A stretch of 64,000 bases of DNA from Mytilus galloprovincialis (Eukaryota > Mollusca > Bivalvia > Mytilida > Mytilidae): positions 69,355,865 to 69,419,864 of the forward strand of contig NC_134843.1 of the NCBI RefSeq assembly GCF_965363235.1, read 5' to 3'. Both the position numbers and the translations under genes were made by a program. A model generated the notes under the pieces. It saw nothing but the letters and a program-made list of their open reading frames with translations, was not told the origin of the DNA and searched no databases. The first letter of the stretch is position 1, and each line of letters opens with the position of its first letter. Of this stretch, positions 1 through 12,621 are shown piece after piece.

Positions 1-2400
1 CAACAGTCTAATCTACGACAAAAAACGAGAAACTCTAATGAACCACATCAACAAACGACAACCACTAAACAAACACTATATGATTGGCAAAACCACCTAA
101 TGATGTCCTCTCTTGTACAACCAATACAACTTTGCTTTTGCACTTTTTTTAAATGTACTTCTTACTTACTAATCAATCTAATATCGTAACAATCATCCAT
201 AATTATATTAAGACCAGTTATATGCGGAAACGTCTATACCTCCCAATCCGGGGAACCAATGAGAAAAAAACGTAGGTAATTTGTTCTCGTTTGTATCGAC
301 GAATAAATCACAAGGAATTGGAACCCGTAAACTGTATATATCTACTTATGATTATCTAAAATGTCCCAATCGACGAAGTCAAAATTTTAAAAATGAAGTC
401 GTATATTTGTTTTTCGTCTCTTCTAACCGATTTGACAATTTCTATTGCGAAAATTGTAATTCAGTCTTCAAGCTCCAAGCTAAATAAATCTTGATGACAT
501 TATTATTGTCTGCATAATTTTTTACGAAATGACCATGAAAGTCTTGTATCAAAAAAAATAATGTTATCAAAACATTTTCTATAGCTTAAACTCTTTTGCT
601 TTTCATCAGTTGTCTACATTTTGTGAATAACTTTCGTAAATATTTTAACTGCATAACTTGATGATACAAAACTACTGGCATCAGTGAAAACTATTTTATA
701 TGGCAACACGGTATTTGAAATGAGGTTTTTTTTTTCAGAAATTGCGTGGGATGTTATCACATTTTTTTTTGTATTCCAATACCGGCTTGTGGATATTAAA
801 GTCATAAGAAACATCAAAACAAAACAAAATAGTGCATATGTTTTTTTTATAACTCAATGGATAGTTTTCATTATAAAACTTGTGTACATATACTTTTTTC
901 TGAAGAAATTTCTTTAATTTATTCATATTTAGAAGAAGTTTACTTTATTTTAATTGCTTCCCCGACATATTTTCCGTATGCAAAGTGACCTCAGTGTGAC
1001 GCATCTCGAAAAAATCCGGTGATCACAATACGCATGAATATCCTTAAAATAGACTATTATCTGAATTTACATGTTAAACACGTGCTCAATTGCCATGCCT
1101 TTTTGTTGATTTTTTGTCGATTGTTGACAAACAGGTGACAATCGTTAAACTTCGGCTTCAAAACACGAACTTTAATTACCTGCCATATTTTGTCAACAAC
1201 ACTGACCGATTGAAAAAAAAATTGACGATTATACGATATTTACACGAAAAAGATGATAAATTCGTGCACGGAAGACTAAGTTTATGATGTTTGTATGCAT
1301 TGGTTCAAGAATTGGAAGAACATTATTTTTCACCGGTCACTCGTTTCTTATGACTTTAACATTTGTATAAATATTTACTAATTCTTTAGCAAATATTTCC
1401 TTGACTTAAATTAAATAGATTTTACCAGTAATTTTGAGTCGTTTTCTGACTATAGGTAAAACAATGCAATGTACGTCAGCTTAATGCAAAATTTCTTCTT
1501 TATTGCTTATGACTGACCTCATACCGGTATAACAACATAACTGTAGAACTAGCTTTTACGTTTTCACGATAATAAGACAAAGTCGCTTGAAGACTTGTAT
1601 TAAGGTCTAAAACAGAATTACTTCTTAGTATGTAAAGAAATAAAGTTATAAAGAGTATGATTAGATTAGACATGTCATTATTATAGCATATATCATTTGT
1701 TGATTGCTTTTGGTACGATCCATAAATCTTCTTATGAAAATACATATCAGTCACTGCGTAAATTACTTGGTGATAAAGATGAAGGTCTTTATATTTTCTG
1801 TGGGAAAGACCTATTGTATGTCTTCTGATAATTTGTTTCCCGCAAAACCCTTTTCTTGCGGTATATAGTTTCGCAAGATGTTGCTTAGAAATTTTGGATA
1901 TTATATTTAACAGTTATTACGCTTTTAAAACTCATATTATGTATCCGAAGACATTTTTATAGTAAGAGTTGTCTCCCCAAACACAACGTGTTTGTGTATT
2001 TCCTCCGTAAAATCACAATCAAATGCTCTTTAATATTTGTTCGTTACATAATTATTGGCTGATTTTTATCGAAGCGATCCGGTGAAATTTTATACAATTT
2101 TTCCTAATAACATCATCTGTATAAGAACATTTCATACAAACTCTAATTGAGCGGATGTTTGGTGTGTATGTATTCCCATAATGAGTATAGGTTTTTTTTA
2201 TATAGGAGTAACAACGGTCATTCGACAAGAACAAAACAAGTTACACATTCTTCATTTATTTAAGACATTCTTGCAAATATTGTGCTGACTTGGTAACAAA
2301 TAGTCAAATCAGTTATTACAGAATCACAAAGAGATTGTTGAGCTACCACTGAAAATCGAAGAAAAATAATGCATTTATCTCTTTTATAACCTGAAATATT
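1..2400. other. AT-rich stretch with no recognisable gene
   Basis: No open frame here exceeds about 85 codons, and none resembles a family I know or is bounded by convincing splice sites. I see no terminal inverted repeats or tandem arrays. It is probably intergenic or part of a long intron of a gene outside the window. Confidence 0.5.
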
Positions 2401-2414
2401 GCAGATTGATTTCT

Positions 2415-2720
2415 TTTGATACAGATGAACATTGTCCGTTTATAAATTTTGAAATTATTAAGAAATTAAGGTTTCAACTTCCACAGGCAAAGTTGACTTT
2501 AGATAAATTTGGCTATTTATGTCAGGCATTTTTGACATATAGCTCTTCAACGGTTTCGGTACTTACACATCTTCGGGTTTCAAATGTTTGGCTTTGAGCG
2601 TTCCTGATGAAGGTAAATCCAGAAAAGCGCTTCGGACGCAAGAAATTATTAAACGTGTTGGTTTCATCTTTTTGTATAGAAAGCACATAAAACCGGCGAA
2701 AACCTTCTAAAATTTATCTT
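2415..2720 (+). repeat. Retroelement 3' tail fragment (family D)
   Basis: It contains GATGAAGGTAA followed by CCAGAAAAGCGCTTCG, preceded by a stretch reading 'aaattttgaaattattaagaa'-like sequence. The same blocks occur in the same order on the minus strand at about 16985-17200, next to a reverse-transcriptase fragment. The shared order suggests a dispersed 3' end of a retroelement family. Confidence 0.45.
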
Positions 2721-3270
2721 TAAATCATCATATCTCTAATTCTACTACATTGAATTTTCTTTAAAAAAAAAAAAAGCTGTAGGCTGTTGACACGTAAAGG
2801 AGTAGGTCCGGTAAGACCCCTTTTTGGCCCAAGAATTTAGCAGTTTTACAAAATTGTTAATATGTAATCTTTGAGTTATTTATAAGAAATTATAATGCAA
2901 TTATTTTGTATCAATGGTTCTGATTGGATGACAGTTAGCGTAAAATTCTCTATCGCCTTGTTTGTAACTAAGGAAGCCGACATTTTGAATTGCTGAATGT
3001 ATTGGCATGTAATTTCTACAATAATAAACTAAAAAAAACTCACATGTTGCACCTAAAAATCTTCTTTTTATCAAATTTTATTACATTCTGAAGCGGCACA
3101 GAAGCCAGAAAACGCCCGGTGTTTATATTTGACGCCGGAAACATACCTATGACGTCACCTAGTGTAGGGACCAAAGAAGATAACATCTTTTCGTGGAATT
3201 TTCTTTAATGAAGATTTTACACTGAAATAATGATTGCAGTTTGATTATGAACTTGTTTTGCATTAGAATA

Positions 3271-3436
3271 GAGATAACTGTATTGTATTTGAAGCTTTGC
3301 GGACGTCCATCGGTAGTTTTACTGTCGCAAATACCCGTTTACCTGTCTCCGCTACGCGTCGCCAGGTAAACTAAATTTGCGACAGTAAAACTACCGATGG
3401 ACGTCCTTAAAGCTTTAAATACAATACAGTTATCTC
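3271..3436. repeat. Near-perfect foldback (long hairpin)
   Basis: The left arm (3271-3331) and right arm (3374-3436) are almost perfect reverse complements. Each contains GGACGTCCATCGGTAGTTTT or its complement. An inner TTTACCTG/CAGGTAAA pair flanks a short GC-rich loop (CGCTACGCGTCG). High arm identity suggests a recent origin or continuing arm-to-arm conversion. Confidence 0.8.
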
Positions 3437-3570
3437 TTAAGTAGAATACTTCCGCTACATAAATATGGGCTGTTTTTGACAATACTATATCGGGTACTAG
3501 CATCATGTCATGATAAATAACTGAAATCTTCACAATTTTAGCATTTTAGTTAAATTTTAGACCGTCTTAA

Positions 3571-5014
3571 TACCGCAGTCCCACTAGGCCACGATCGCAC
3601 TACGATCTGTGAAAAAATGCAAAATTTGATGATCGTAGTACGATCGTGAAGATCGCAGTAAGTCGTATCACGGTCATTGTGTGGTCTTCAAGATCGTGCA
3701 CGTGATGAGCGTGGCCAACTTTGAACATGTTCAAAACAATCGTGGTGCGATCGTGGCGAAATAAGGCCACAGGAGAAGCGTATTGAGAGCGCAATAAGAT
3801 CGTAGTAAGATCGCAAAGGTCGCTGTACCTTTGTAGCGAGAGTGTAGCGAAAGCGTGATTCTATTTGGAGAGACTGCGCTACGATCTCACAGCGACGATA
3901 TTACGAACTCACTACGACCATCACGTTTTCACCGCGACCGAACTACGCTTCCACTTCGACTATACCACGCTGTTCACGACCACAGTACGATTCTATCACG
4001 CCCTTCTTACAAACTAACTACGTTCATACTACCACCATCATTCTGATTGACATTTTCACATAAAATATATTAAATCTCTCCAGGTTTTGTTTGTCGGTAT
4101 GTAATTAGGACTTCTTGTCCATTTTTCCTAACAGCTAAACCATGCTTTTCGTTTTTATATATAATAGACCGTTGGTTTTCCCGTTTGAATGGTTTTACAC
4201 TAGTAATTTTTTGGGCCCTTTATCATGTTTATAGCTTGCTGTTCGATGTGAGCCAATGCTCCGTGTTGAAGGCACGGTACCTTGCCCTTTAATGGTTTAC
4301 TTTTATAAATTGTTACTTGGATAGAGAGTTGTCTCATTGGCACATATACCACATCTTCCTATATCTATTGAAACATCTGTGTCATATCTGATATCGTTCA
4401 CTAAAATATCGTCATTTGAGCTTTATGGACCAGCAATAGGTTGTAATTTAGGTTGGATTGGTTGGTCCGACATCTCTACTTGATCAGAATTCGTAACTAT
4501 CAGATCTCCCTCTGCATCTACATCAACCCCTACCACCACGCCCACGTGTTCTAGTAAATTTTGGTGTCATGACTGTTTCCGAGAAATCTACGTATTAATC
4601 AGAAATAGAAGGAATGAAACGCTATTGATATGGAACACGAGGTTGACGTTATTGTTGAGAACGTAGTAAGATCACGGTATGAACGTAGTATAATCGTGGT
4701 AAGAACGTGCTATAATCGCAGTAGAAGCGTGGTAAGATCGTGTTGCAATCGTATAACTCTTGGTGTGGTCGTAGTGAGAACGTGACGAGAGTAGAAAGAT
4801 CTTGATAATCGTAGTGAGGTCGCAGAATAAGCGCGTTGAGAACGTGGTATAATCGTAGTGGGATCGTTGTAGAAGCTTAATGAGGACGTAGTAGCATCGT
4901 GAAAGCAACGAAAATTTACATTTTCATGCCACTCATACCGCGACCTCACCACGATCTGAATGTATTTTAGATCGCGGTGAGCGTGGTGCGATCGTGGTCT
5001 AGTGGGACTGGGGC
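3571..5014. mobile_element. Non-autonomous DNA element flanked by TTAA, with arrays of a ~12-bp motif
   Basis: TTAA lies directly outside both ends (3567-3570 and 5015-5018). The ends share CAGTCCCACTAG followed by CCACGATCGCAC in inverted orientation. Inside both ends are long runs of a degenerate 10-12 bp unit such as GATCGTAGTA, GATCGTGGTG and AACGTGGTAA; the unit switches strand near 3870. TTAA target sites are typical of piggyBac and Kolobok transposons. The motif runs may be transposase-binding repeats (inference). No transposase is visible. A retroelement tail lies in the middle (4195-4375). Confidence 0.65.
4195..4375 (+). repeat. Retroelement tail (family C) inside the TTAA element
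   Basis: It contains GCTCCGTGTTGAAGGC, then GAGAGTTGTCTCATTGGCAC and ACCACATCTTC. The same ordered blocks occur at 21.1, 27.7, 32.9, 42.4 and 50.1 kb. It sits between the two motif arrays of the surrounding element, which makes it a later insertion. Confidence 0.6.
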
Positions 5015-5374
5015 TTAACTGAAAGTGGCCAGATTTGTGTTTATTCATAATTTTGAAATATAAGTTGTATTTGATGATAATTCATAACATATTTAAAGGT
5101 TGAGGATGAACAAGGATGCTGCCACTTTCATTGTAGACAAAAAACATCTAAAAAATGACATTTTTGGCATATTTGATCGGTTTTTCATGTTTAGGCTTGT
5201 ATTGGAGCGTATTTAGTGACCAAATCAGTAAAAAATTTTCACTTAAACTTATTGGATCAACTGAAGTAGACACTTCAGTGTTTAAAAATTATCCAAAATC
5301 TTTCGTCAGATGAACCTGAAATTTGAGGCCAAAATAAGCCCTTACTGGACCTACTCCTTTCTGTTTTAATGATA

Positions 5375-6165
5375 TTAAAAAATCATATGGTCACCGACTT
5401 CGGTTTCTTTTTGTCTAACAATCAATTTCTTACCTTGTTGGTGGTAAAAAAAAACCATCAAAAATCAACGTTTTACGGCCTGCAACGCGATGACGTTACT
5501 ATTATTTCGACATTTTATTGCATGTTTTCAAAAGGAACACAACTATGAATAATCAATACCATAAAAACGAAGTCGGTGACCCTATCTTTATTTTGTACCA
5601 TTATAACAGAAATCTGTACAGCAACAACATATAGTTTTTTTATGAAAAATCTATGGAGTAGAAGTAGAAATTTGATGATTTTAAGACCAGTTTTTTGGCT
5701 GATATTATGTGATTTCTATACAAATATTCAACCATTTTGTAAGAATTTAATCAGTAGTATTTCAAATTATAAATGTGACAAATGCATTTTTTTTTCAATT
5801 TTCAGTTGAAGTTCATCGAGCTAAAGGTGTATGCAAAATTTTACTGAAATCCGTGACAAAGCCTATTCATGCCACTTGGCCTTAAGCCATTATTATAACT
5901 ATTTCTACACGTGGTTGTGTTAAATATCATTTTCTTTTAAAATTGTTCACCTATTTTGATTTAATTACCTGATTACGCTGATATGTGAAACTGTGTTTTT
6001 TGCCTTATGAATTGGATTTTGACAGGTTGAACTTAAAGTTTACATATTTGTAGTTTTTTTCTGTTCTGCTAAGATATTCCCAAAACTTAGAAATATATAT
6101 GAACAATTGCAATTTAATATTTAAACAAAGAATTCGGTGGTATAATTGTACTGCAACTCGGCTCG
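5375..6165. other. AT-rich stretch with nothing identified
   Basis: Only short frames and poly-A/T runs are present. The 77-codon frame at 5576 lacks splice context and similarity to any family I recognise. Confidence 0.4.
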
Positions 6166-6184
6166 TTTAACTTAGATATATTAA

Positions 6185-6394
6185 TATGGATTCATTGTTA
6201 TTCGTTCGATACCAATTTGCGTTTTTTGTTGTTGTAACAAGTGAATATAAATTCAAATGTCCAATGAATTACAAATTTTTTATAGACTTTGTATGCAGAG
6301 TTTGACAAAACCACGAAATAATATTTCCAAGAAATTGTAAATTTTCCTCAATCCACGAAAATTAATACCAACGAAAATGAACCAACCCACAGTA
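6185..6394. mobile_element. Small inverted-repeat element (GGATTCATT family)
   Basis: It begins GGATTCATTGTTATTCGTT and ends with the inverted counterpart around CCAACGAAAATGAA...CCCACAGTA. Better preserved relatives lie at 55265-55425 and 49823-50010, with a half copy at 49115-49150. A typical MITE length (~160-210 bp) and no coding capacity. Confidence 0.5.
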
Positions 6395-6414
6395 TTGGGA
6401 CAAGCGTTAAACAT

Positions 6415-6690
6415 TTGTAAGTAAAAGAGGGACGAAAGATACCAAAGGGACAGTCAAACTCATAAATTTAAAATAAACTGACAACACCATGGCTAAAACT
6501 GAAAAAGACAAACAGACAAACAATAGTACACATGACACAACATAGAAAACTAAAGAATAAACAACACGAACCCCATCAAAACCTACGGGTGATCTCAGGT
6601 GCTCCGGAAGGGTGAGCAGATCCTGCTCAACATGTGGCACCCGTCGTGTTGCTTATGTGATAACAAATCCGGTAAATAGTCTAATTCGGT
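6415..6690 (-). repeat. Retroelement 3' tail (family A)
   Basis: On the plus strand it reads AAGAGGGACGAAAGATACC, then CTGACAACACCATGGC, GGTGCTCCGGAAGGGT and CACCCGTCGTGTTG. The same series recurs at least nine times in this window. At 7.65-8.3 and 17.2-18.2 kb it is continuous with minus-strand reverse-transcriptase coding sequence, so it is the 3' untranslated end of that element. Confidence 0.7.
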
Positions 6691-7652
6691 AAAAAGCGTG
6701 TTTTTTTTAAAATATATTTTGTTTCGTTTGAGGGCATGAAGTGTGTTACAAATATTAGTGGACTGTTTAATAGCACGATATTCACGACTGGCTCTGTTAC
6801 AAGAAAATCTGAATCATGGTTAAAACGAGGAAGGACAGAGTATTGAACAGCAGTTACGGTGTAAATATATGGAATACGCCAAAAAGTAAAATATATATCA
6901 TCAAAGAAATATTAAAAAGATATGAAAAGAACATCCCGATGAACTAAGTGTAAGACAACACGGTCGAAAGATTGGGTCAAGTGGAACAAAATCCGACGCG
7001 ATAAGTTACGTAGAGAAAAAGAAGGATAAGATACTAAGGTACAGTAACAAAACAAAAATAGAAAATTACACCTTAACCACAAAAACAGAAAAACAAACAA
7101 TGAAACGAAAATGTAGTTCACCACACAATACATCCAAAACATAGGATTCAGTACACTGGACCACCAAAACCTAAACTTTCACAGCCATCACTATTTACTT
7201 AGCAGATAATTCTTAGCACCAATAAATATGAAAATGCATTTTAAGATGTACTTAAAATCTACAACGTAAAATAGATAATACAAGTCAGAAGAGCATTAGT
7301 TAAAGATCTCAAATCGAAAGAAAATAAACCTAGAATCTGCTTAAATTTTGAAAAATAACCAATAATTACCTAATGAAGTCTTTTATGAAATGAAAAATTA
7401 TGTTATGACTCAAAATATTCACCCTGTATCACGGGAAAAACACAATGAGTTTGAACATCAGACAAAAGTTCCTACGTACATGCTTATTGTGTAAACTTTA
7501 CAGTCATGTTGATCCTGATTTTCAATTATTCCGATTATTCCAATATTTTCAGTATTCTGGGGGTAACAATTATTCTGTAGAAACCAACAGCTCATTTTAC
7601 GCTATAATATAAATATAGAAGCCATTTTAGCAGCTCCTAAAAATACATTTTA

Positions 7653-8320
7653 AAAGAGGGGTGAAAGATACAAAAGTGACATTCAAACTCATGGGTAAAA
7701 AATAAACTGACAACGCCATGGCTAAAATAGAAAAAAGACAAAAAGACAAATAATAGTATCAAGACACAAATAAAACAAATAAACACTAAGCAATACGAAC
7801 CCCATCAAAATATGGGGTGATCTAAGGTGCTCTGAGAGGGTAAGCAGGTCTACAAGTGGCACCCGTCGTGTTGCTCATTTTATTACAAATCTGGTAAATA
7901 CTCTAATTCGGAAGGTCACACTCGTGAAAAGGGAACGGGATTGTTGTTACGACATAAGGAACATATCCGATATATCATCAGACTGAGTGAAACAGATATG
8001 TCATAACGGTTAACCAACTTGTGATTGTGGCCGTAAAATTCACAAAAAGCTTGATTTCAACTTAATCATTTGAAAATCTTGGTTTAATATTTTCTTATTG
8101 AGCAGCAACCCTCTTTCATGGAAATCATGATAAGAAATACAAACCAAGAAATATTATATCAATAGGAAGATATATACTTCGTAAGCAGGCCCTGCTTGAA
8201 TGTTGCTACATCGAAATGAAAAATTCACAATTGAGAAGCTGAAATCATCTCTTTTGTCGTATAGTTTTGTAATAAACAGATCCTTATTGTCAATTTCTAG
8301 ATATAAGTCAAGATTGATTT
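7653..8320 (-). mobile_element. 5'-truncated retroelement: family A tail plus the end of a reverse-transcriptase gene
   Basis: The plus strand starts AAGAGGGGTGAAAGATAC and passes through the family A series (CCCGTCGTGTTG, CATAACGGTTAACCAACT). It then reaches sequence near 8240-8300 that, on the minus strand, resembles the DKRDDF region of reverse transcriptases seen at 17.7 and 10.9 kb. It is 5'-truncated, as expected for target-primed retrotransposition. Confidence 0.55.
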
Positions 8321-8349
8321 CACGATTTTAAAAATTCATCATCATCATG

Positions 8350-8690
8350 TCAAATCGTAATCGCGAATTCAATAAGATTTTTTGGGACAACGAACCAAAT
8401 CTGTGAAAAAGAATTTGAAAAATCTTGTTCACAAATTCGTCATGTATTTAATCCAAAAATATGTGATAACGTATTAAAACTGGTGATAACGAGTTACATA
8501 ATTGATGATAACATCTTTATCCATGGAACCGATCCCTCAAATTCGTGACAACGAATTTAATCTGAAATCACAAATGGAATCAATTTATGATAACGAACTT
8601 AATACGTGATCACTAGTAATAATGTGTTCAAGATAACATGTATTATCGTTGTCACGAATTTCTGAAATCGCGAATTCAAAACTTATTTCA
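8350..8690. repeat. Cluster of GTGATAACGAATTTAAT-like motifs between AATCGCGAATTC blocks
   Basis: About nine degenerate copies of GTGATAACGAATTTAAT occur within 300 bp, with at least one on the opposite strand near 8650. AATCGCGAATTCAA occurs near both ends (8359 and 8666). No gene overlaps it. It is probably a non-autonomous element built from an internal motif array, like several others in the window. Confidence 0.5.
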
Positions 8691-8929
8691 TAGGTGTCCT
8701 TTATGAGCTTCAATACTTAAAACGATAAATGTTTTATTTTTAAAGTAGTTTGACAAACACACTTCATATGATAAATCTACAACAACGCTACGTATTACTA
8801 TACGTACTGTGTGTGTTGTAGTAAATAACAGGTTTGCATATAATTGCACCTTGTGCATATAAATATAATCTTCATATATTTTAAAACATCTAGTTTTCCA
8901 AGAACAAGCTTATTGGTAATATATCAAGA

Positions 8930-11900
8930 ACCGATTCTGTTAACATTTTGGATATAGTTTATAAAACTGCTCTTGAAAACCGTTCTCATGGGCGTAGAAA
9001 AAATCGCAATCAAAGAAAATTTCGGACCAACCATACAAATATTTCGGACCTAATTTCTATTTCAAAAAACAACGGCAGACATTATCTGTTAATTAAGCTC
9101 TGTTCTTTACCTATAAATAAATTAAATAAAACTTTAGAGGATTGCAACACAATTTCATATTGCAGTCCTAAGTATGAAATCGTTCAAATTATAATGGCAT
9201 ATTGTTTTTCTAAACTGTTTCCCAAAATTGATCGCCCTGAAGATCATAAAAACAATTCATTAAAATAAAGCATGCCAATAAAGGTTTTGATTTTGTAAAT
9301 ATTGTCGGTATTTTTAACGACCATTCTGTTAAAGAACAAATTCCTGGATATTTTGATAATACTGAACTCCCTCTTATTTGTTATATTTACAAGAAATCTA
9401 CCCGGAAATATGTGTTTAATTATAGGCAAGTGTGTAAAGATGTAAATATCAGTGAAAATTACACCTATATCATGTAATTGCAGTAATTCTGAATATACTT
9501 ATGGCCCTTACCATGTCATAACAGGAGACATTAACATCGTATGCGACCGAGAGTTGAAATCATTCTTCAGTAAAGGACCTAAATATCGTCCCCCGTCAAT
9601 TATTAATTGGAATGAATGTCGTAATATTATCCACGAATCACTCCGTACTAACGGTGTGAAATGTGTAAAACGGGAAAAAGCTGACAAAAAATCTTTGGGC
9701 TCTTTTTTTAATTGAGTAATAAAGATACTTGTTATTCGTGTACAACATTTTAAAGAACATTTACTCTTCAAAACAACAATAAAAACCATATTTTGCGTAT
9801 CAAACATAAACTAAAAGAACTAGCCAAGGAATTCGTTAAAGTCCCAGCTGATAAAGTTGCCAATAATATTATTGTTTATCGTAAATTTTACATTGAGGTT
9901 CTGCAAAAGGAAATCACGAATTCACCAACATTTCAACTGAGTTCATTTTCAAAAATGACATCTGTAACTAAAAGGTAAAATCACAAAAATACTGAACTTA
10001 GAGGAAAATCTAATCAGAAAGTCCCTAATCACATGGCAAAATCAAATAACAAAACACATCAAAAACGAATGGACAAGAACTGTCATATTTCTGACTTGGT
10101 ACAGGCATTTTTAACTGTAGAAAACACAATCTTAAAGCTTTATCTTTACAAGCAGAACCAAATACATGTTCAATGAAAGTCCCAACTATGTACTGGCTTC
10201 CGAAGCTACCCATAACACCTTACACATATAGATTTATTTCATCTTCAAGCCATTGTTCCACTACTAAATTGTCTATTCTACTTACTAATACACATGGTAC
10301 AATCACAAACCGGATAATAAATTGTTCTACCCTATATACCACTTTGCCTCATATTCCTATTATGAAAAAAACCACATCCCTAATTAATTGAGCATTTAAA
10401 AAGTCAGAATGCCAATAAAGATGTTCCAGCTCTTTTATGTCATTTTTTAGTAGCAACAAAAAAGAGAACTATGTCAATTTGACATGCTTTGATACTATCA
10501 TGACTATATTTGCGCTTGAATTTTTACTTGATAACATATCTGGTTCGCTTTGGAGATTCCGTTTATCGTCAAGTTATCGGAATTATAATGGGGAATAACT
10601 GTGCGCCATTTATTGCGGACCTGTTTTTGTATTGTTATGAGTAACAATTTATGACTTAAATCAGCAAAGACCCATCAAAACAACATTTGATTCAAAAATT
10701 TAACAATACTTTTAGATATTTGGATGATGTTTTTGCTCTCAATAATGACGACCTCAGTATGTATACTAAAGAAATTTATCCTGTTGAATTTACTTTAAAT
10801 AAAGCTAATACTAACAATGACCGCTGCCCTTTCCTCGATCTTGATATCTATATCATTAACGGGAAGCTTAATACACACATTTATGATAAAAGAGATGATT
10901 TTTCATTTCCTATCGTTAATTATCCATTTTAGACGGTGGCGTTCCCTTGTCACCATCTTATTGTGTTTATATATCTTAGCGTGTACTATTCGCTCGTGTA
11001 TGTAACAACGTATTAGATTTTAGCGAAAGAAATTTATGTATTACTGAAAAATTATTCCACCAGGGTTTTCGATATCACAAAATAGGCAAAACCTTAACTA
11101 TATCTTATCATCGGTATAAGGAAATAATTCGTAAATTTAACTCAACATGCAGGCATCTTATACGTTCTGGTATTTCATATCCAAGGTAATATTCTTTACA
11201 AAGCACAAAAATGTCAGTTTTCACCTCATAATCTAACAAAACAGACTTATTTAGAAGGGATATAGTTACGATACTGTTGTCAAGTAATTAAAGATTGCAT
11301 ATGTTGGCTTTAATAGTGATTCATCTATAGGGTCTTTGCATCGGAATTAAATACATTCATTCTAAAACCAGTTGTTGGCATGCACGGGTTATGTTCTTCT
11401 CATGTATTTCATAATGGTATAATACTAAACCCCTAACAGAAGGGATTGTGCCTGATATTCATATGATGAAGACATAATCTTTCAATCAGTTTACGAGTCA
11501 GGAGCTGGCATGTCAGTAACTGCTAGTAGTTTGTTGTTATTTATTTATTATTGGCATTTTGTTTATTTTCTTTTGTTGCATATTCTGACATCGGACTCGG
11601 ACTTCTTTAAACTGATTTTTACTGTACGTATTGTTGTGCGTTTGTTTTTCTACATTGGCTAGAGGTATAAGGGGAGGGTTGAGATCTCAAAAAAATGTTT
11701 AACCCCGTCCCAAGTCAGGAGCCTCTGGCCTTTGTTAGTCTGATATGATTTTTAATTTTAGTTCCTTGTGCATAATTCGGATTTAGTATGACATCCATTA
11801 TCACTGAACTAGTATGAATTTTTGTTTGAGGCCAGCTGACTGAAGGACACCTCCGGGTGCGGGAGTTTCTCGCTACATTGAAGACCCATTAGTGGCCTTC

Positions 11901-11985
11901 GGCTGTTGTCTGCTATATAGTCGGGTTGTTGTCGCTTTGACACATTCCCCATTTCAATTCTCAATTTTATTACGAAAGGTCAAGG
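8930..11985 (+). mobile_element. Degraded reverse-transcriptase retroelement, Penelope-like (best guess)
   Basis: Successive coding remnants are visible. There is an N-terminal part near 8950-9270 and a middle part at 9450-9715. A segment near 9790-9980 carries ADKVANNIIVYRKFYI, which resembles the DK-containing motif of Penelope-like reverse transcriptases. The region near 10560-10930 carries the catalytic core RYLDD followed by CPFLDLD and DKRDDFSFPIVN. A long 3' tail follows (11300-11985, family B), ending near CACATTCCCCATTT. The element is old and broken in several places. Two shorter relatives lie at 17.6-18.2 kb and 60-61 kb. Assignment to Penelope-like rather than another non-LTR class is from memory of the family. 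Confidence 0.6.
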
Positions 11986-12600
11986 ACATTGGGTTCTTTT
12001 AATTTGTAATTTTAATCATATTTTTATAACAACAGAAGACTTCCTGATAGGATTACATTTTCCGGACTTATGAAACAAAACAAAGTGCATAATGTCGTCA
12101 GTGCTGAGTAATTATAACCGTTTATATTGTGAAAACAAAACCTGTTACAAGGATTTAAACTGAACCTACATTAAAATCCCATTAACATTTTTTATATTTA
12201 GTTGTAGTTGATAACCTTAGTCGTGTATCTAAAATATAAGGAAGTAAAGTCACAGCTTAGTCTTTTATTTAATGATTGTTTTTGTATGTAAAGACCTTAT
12301 TATCCTGTCGATAAACAGTATAGGTTAAAGAGGGATGTAAATAAAAGGTTAAAGAGGGATGTAAAAAAATAAGTAACTTAATATACATAATCAACTGAAG
12401 ATGGTTTTCTAGCCTGAACATGCTGAACGAAAATCCGTATTTTTCACAAGCATTTAACTCAGAAAAACAAACACATATATACCTAGATATAACGTTTAGG
12501 TATAGATGTATATGAAAAATAATATAAAACCTCTCCTTTCCTCTCCTCTCCTCTCTTCTTTATCAACACTGATAAAACAATGCGCAATTTGCTGACAGAA
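11985..12600. other. AT-rich spacer with short direct repeats
   Basis: There is no gene signal. A 23-bp unit (GGTTAAAGAGGGATGTAA) occurs twice at about 12323-12365, and a CTCTC-rich tract lies at 12530-12556. Confidence 0.4.
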
Positions 12601-12621
12601 ACTGAAAAATGTCAGCTGTCA

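Larger units (their letters stand above)
2796..5360. mobile_element. DNA element with ~34-bp terminal inverted repeats, host of nested insertions
   Basis: The left end (2796-2829) reads AAAGGAGTAGGTCCGGTAAG and runs on to TTTTTGGCC. The right end (5327-5360) is its reverse complement with a few mismatches (AAAGGAGTAGGTCCAGTAAG). No clear target duplication is visible, so the exact ends are uncertain. The interior carries a foldback at 3271-3436 and a separate TTAA-flanked element at 3571-5014, so this is a nested structure. I see no transposase coding region, so it is probably non-autonomous. Confidence 0.5.

Noticed and set aside
3600-5048. Several 60-110-codon frames rich in His, Thr, Arg and Ser
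   Set aside because: They are translations of the short motif arrays of the TTAA element; composition follows the repeat and frames occur on both strands.
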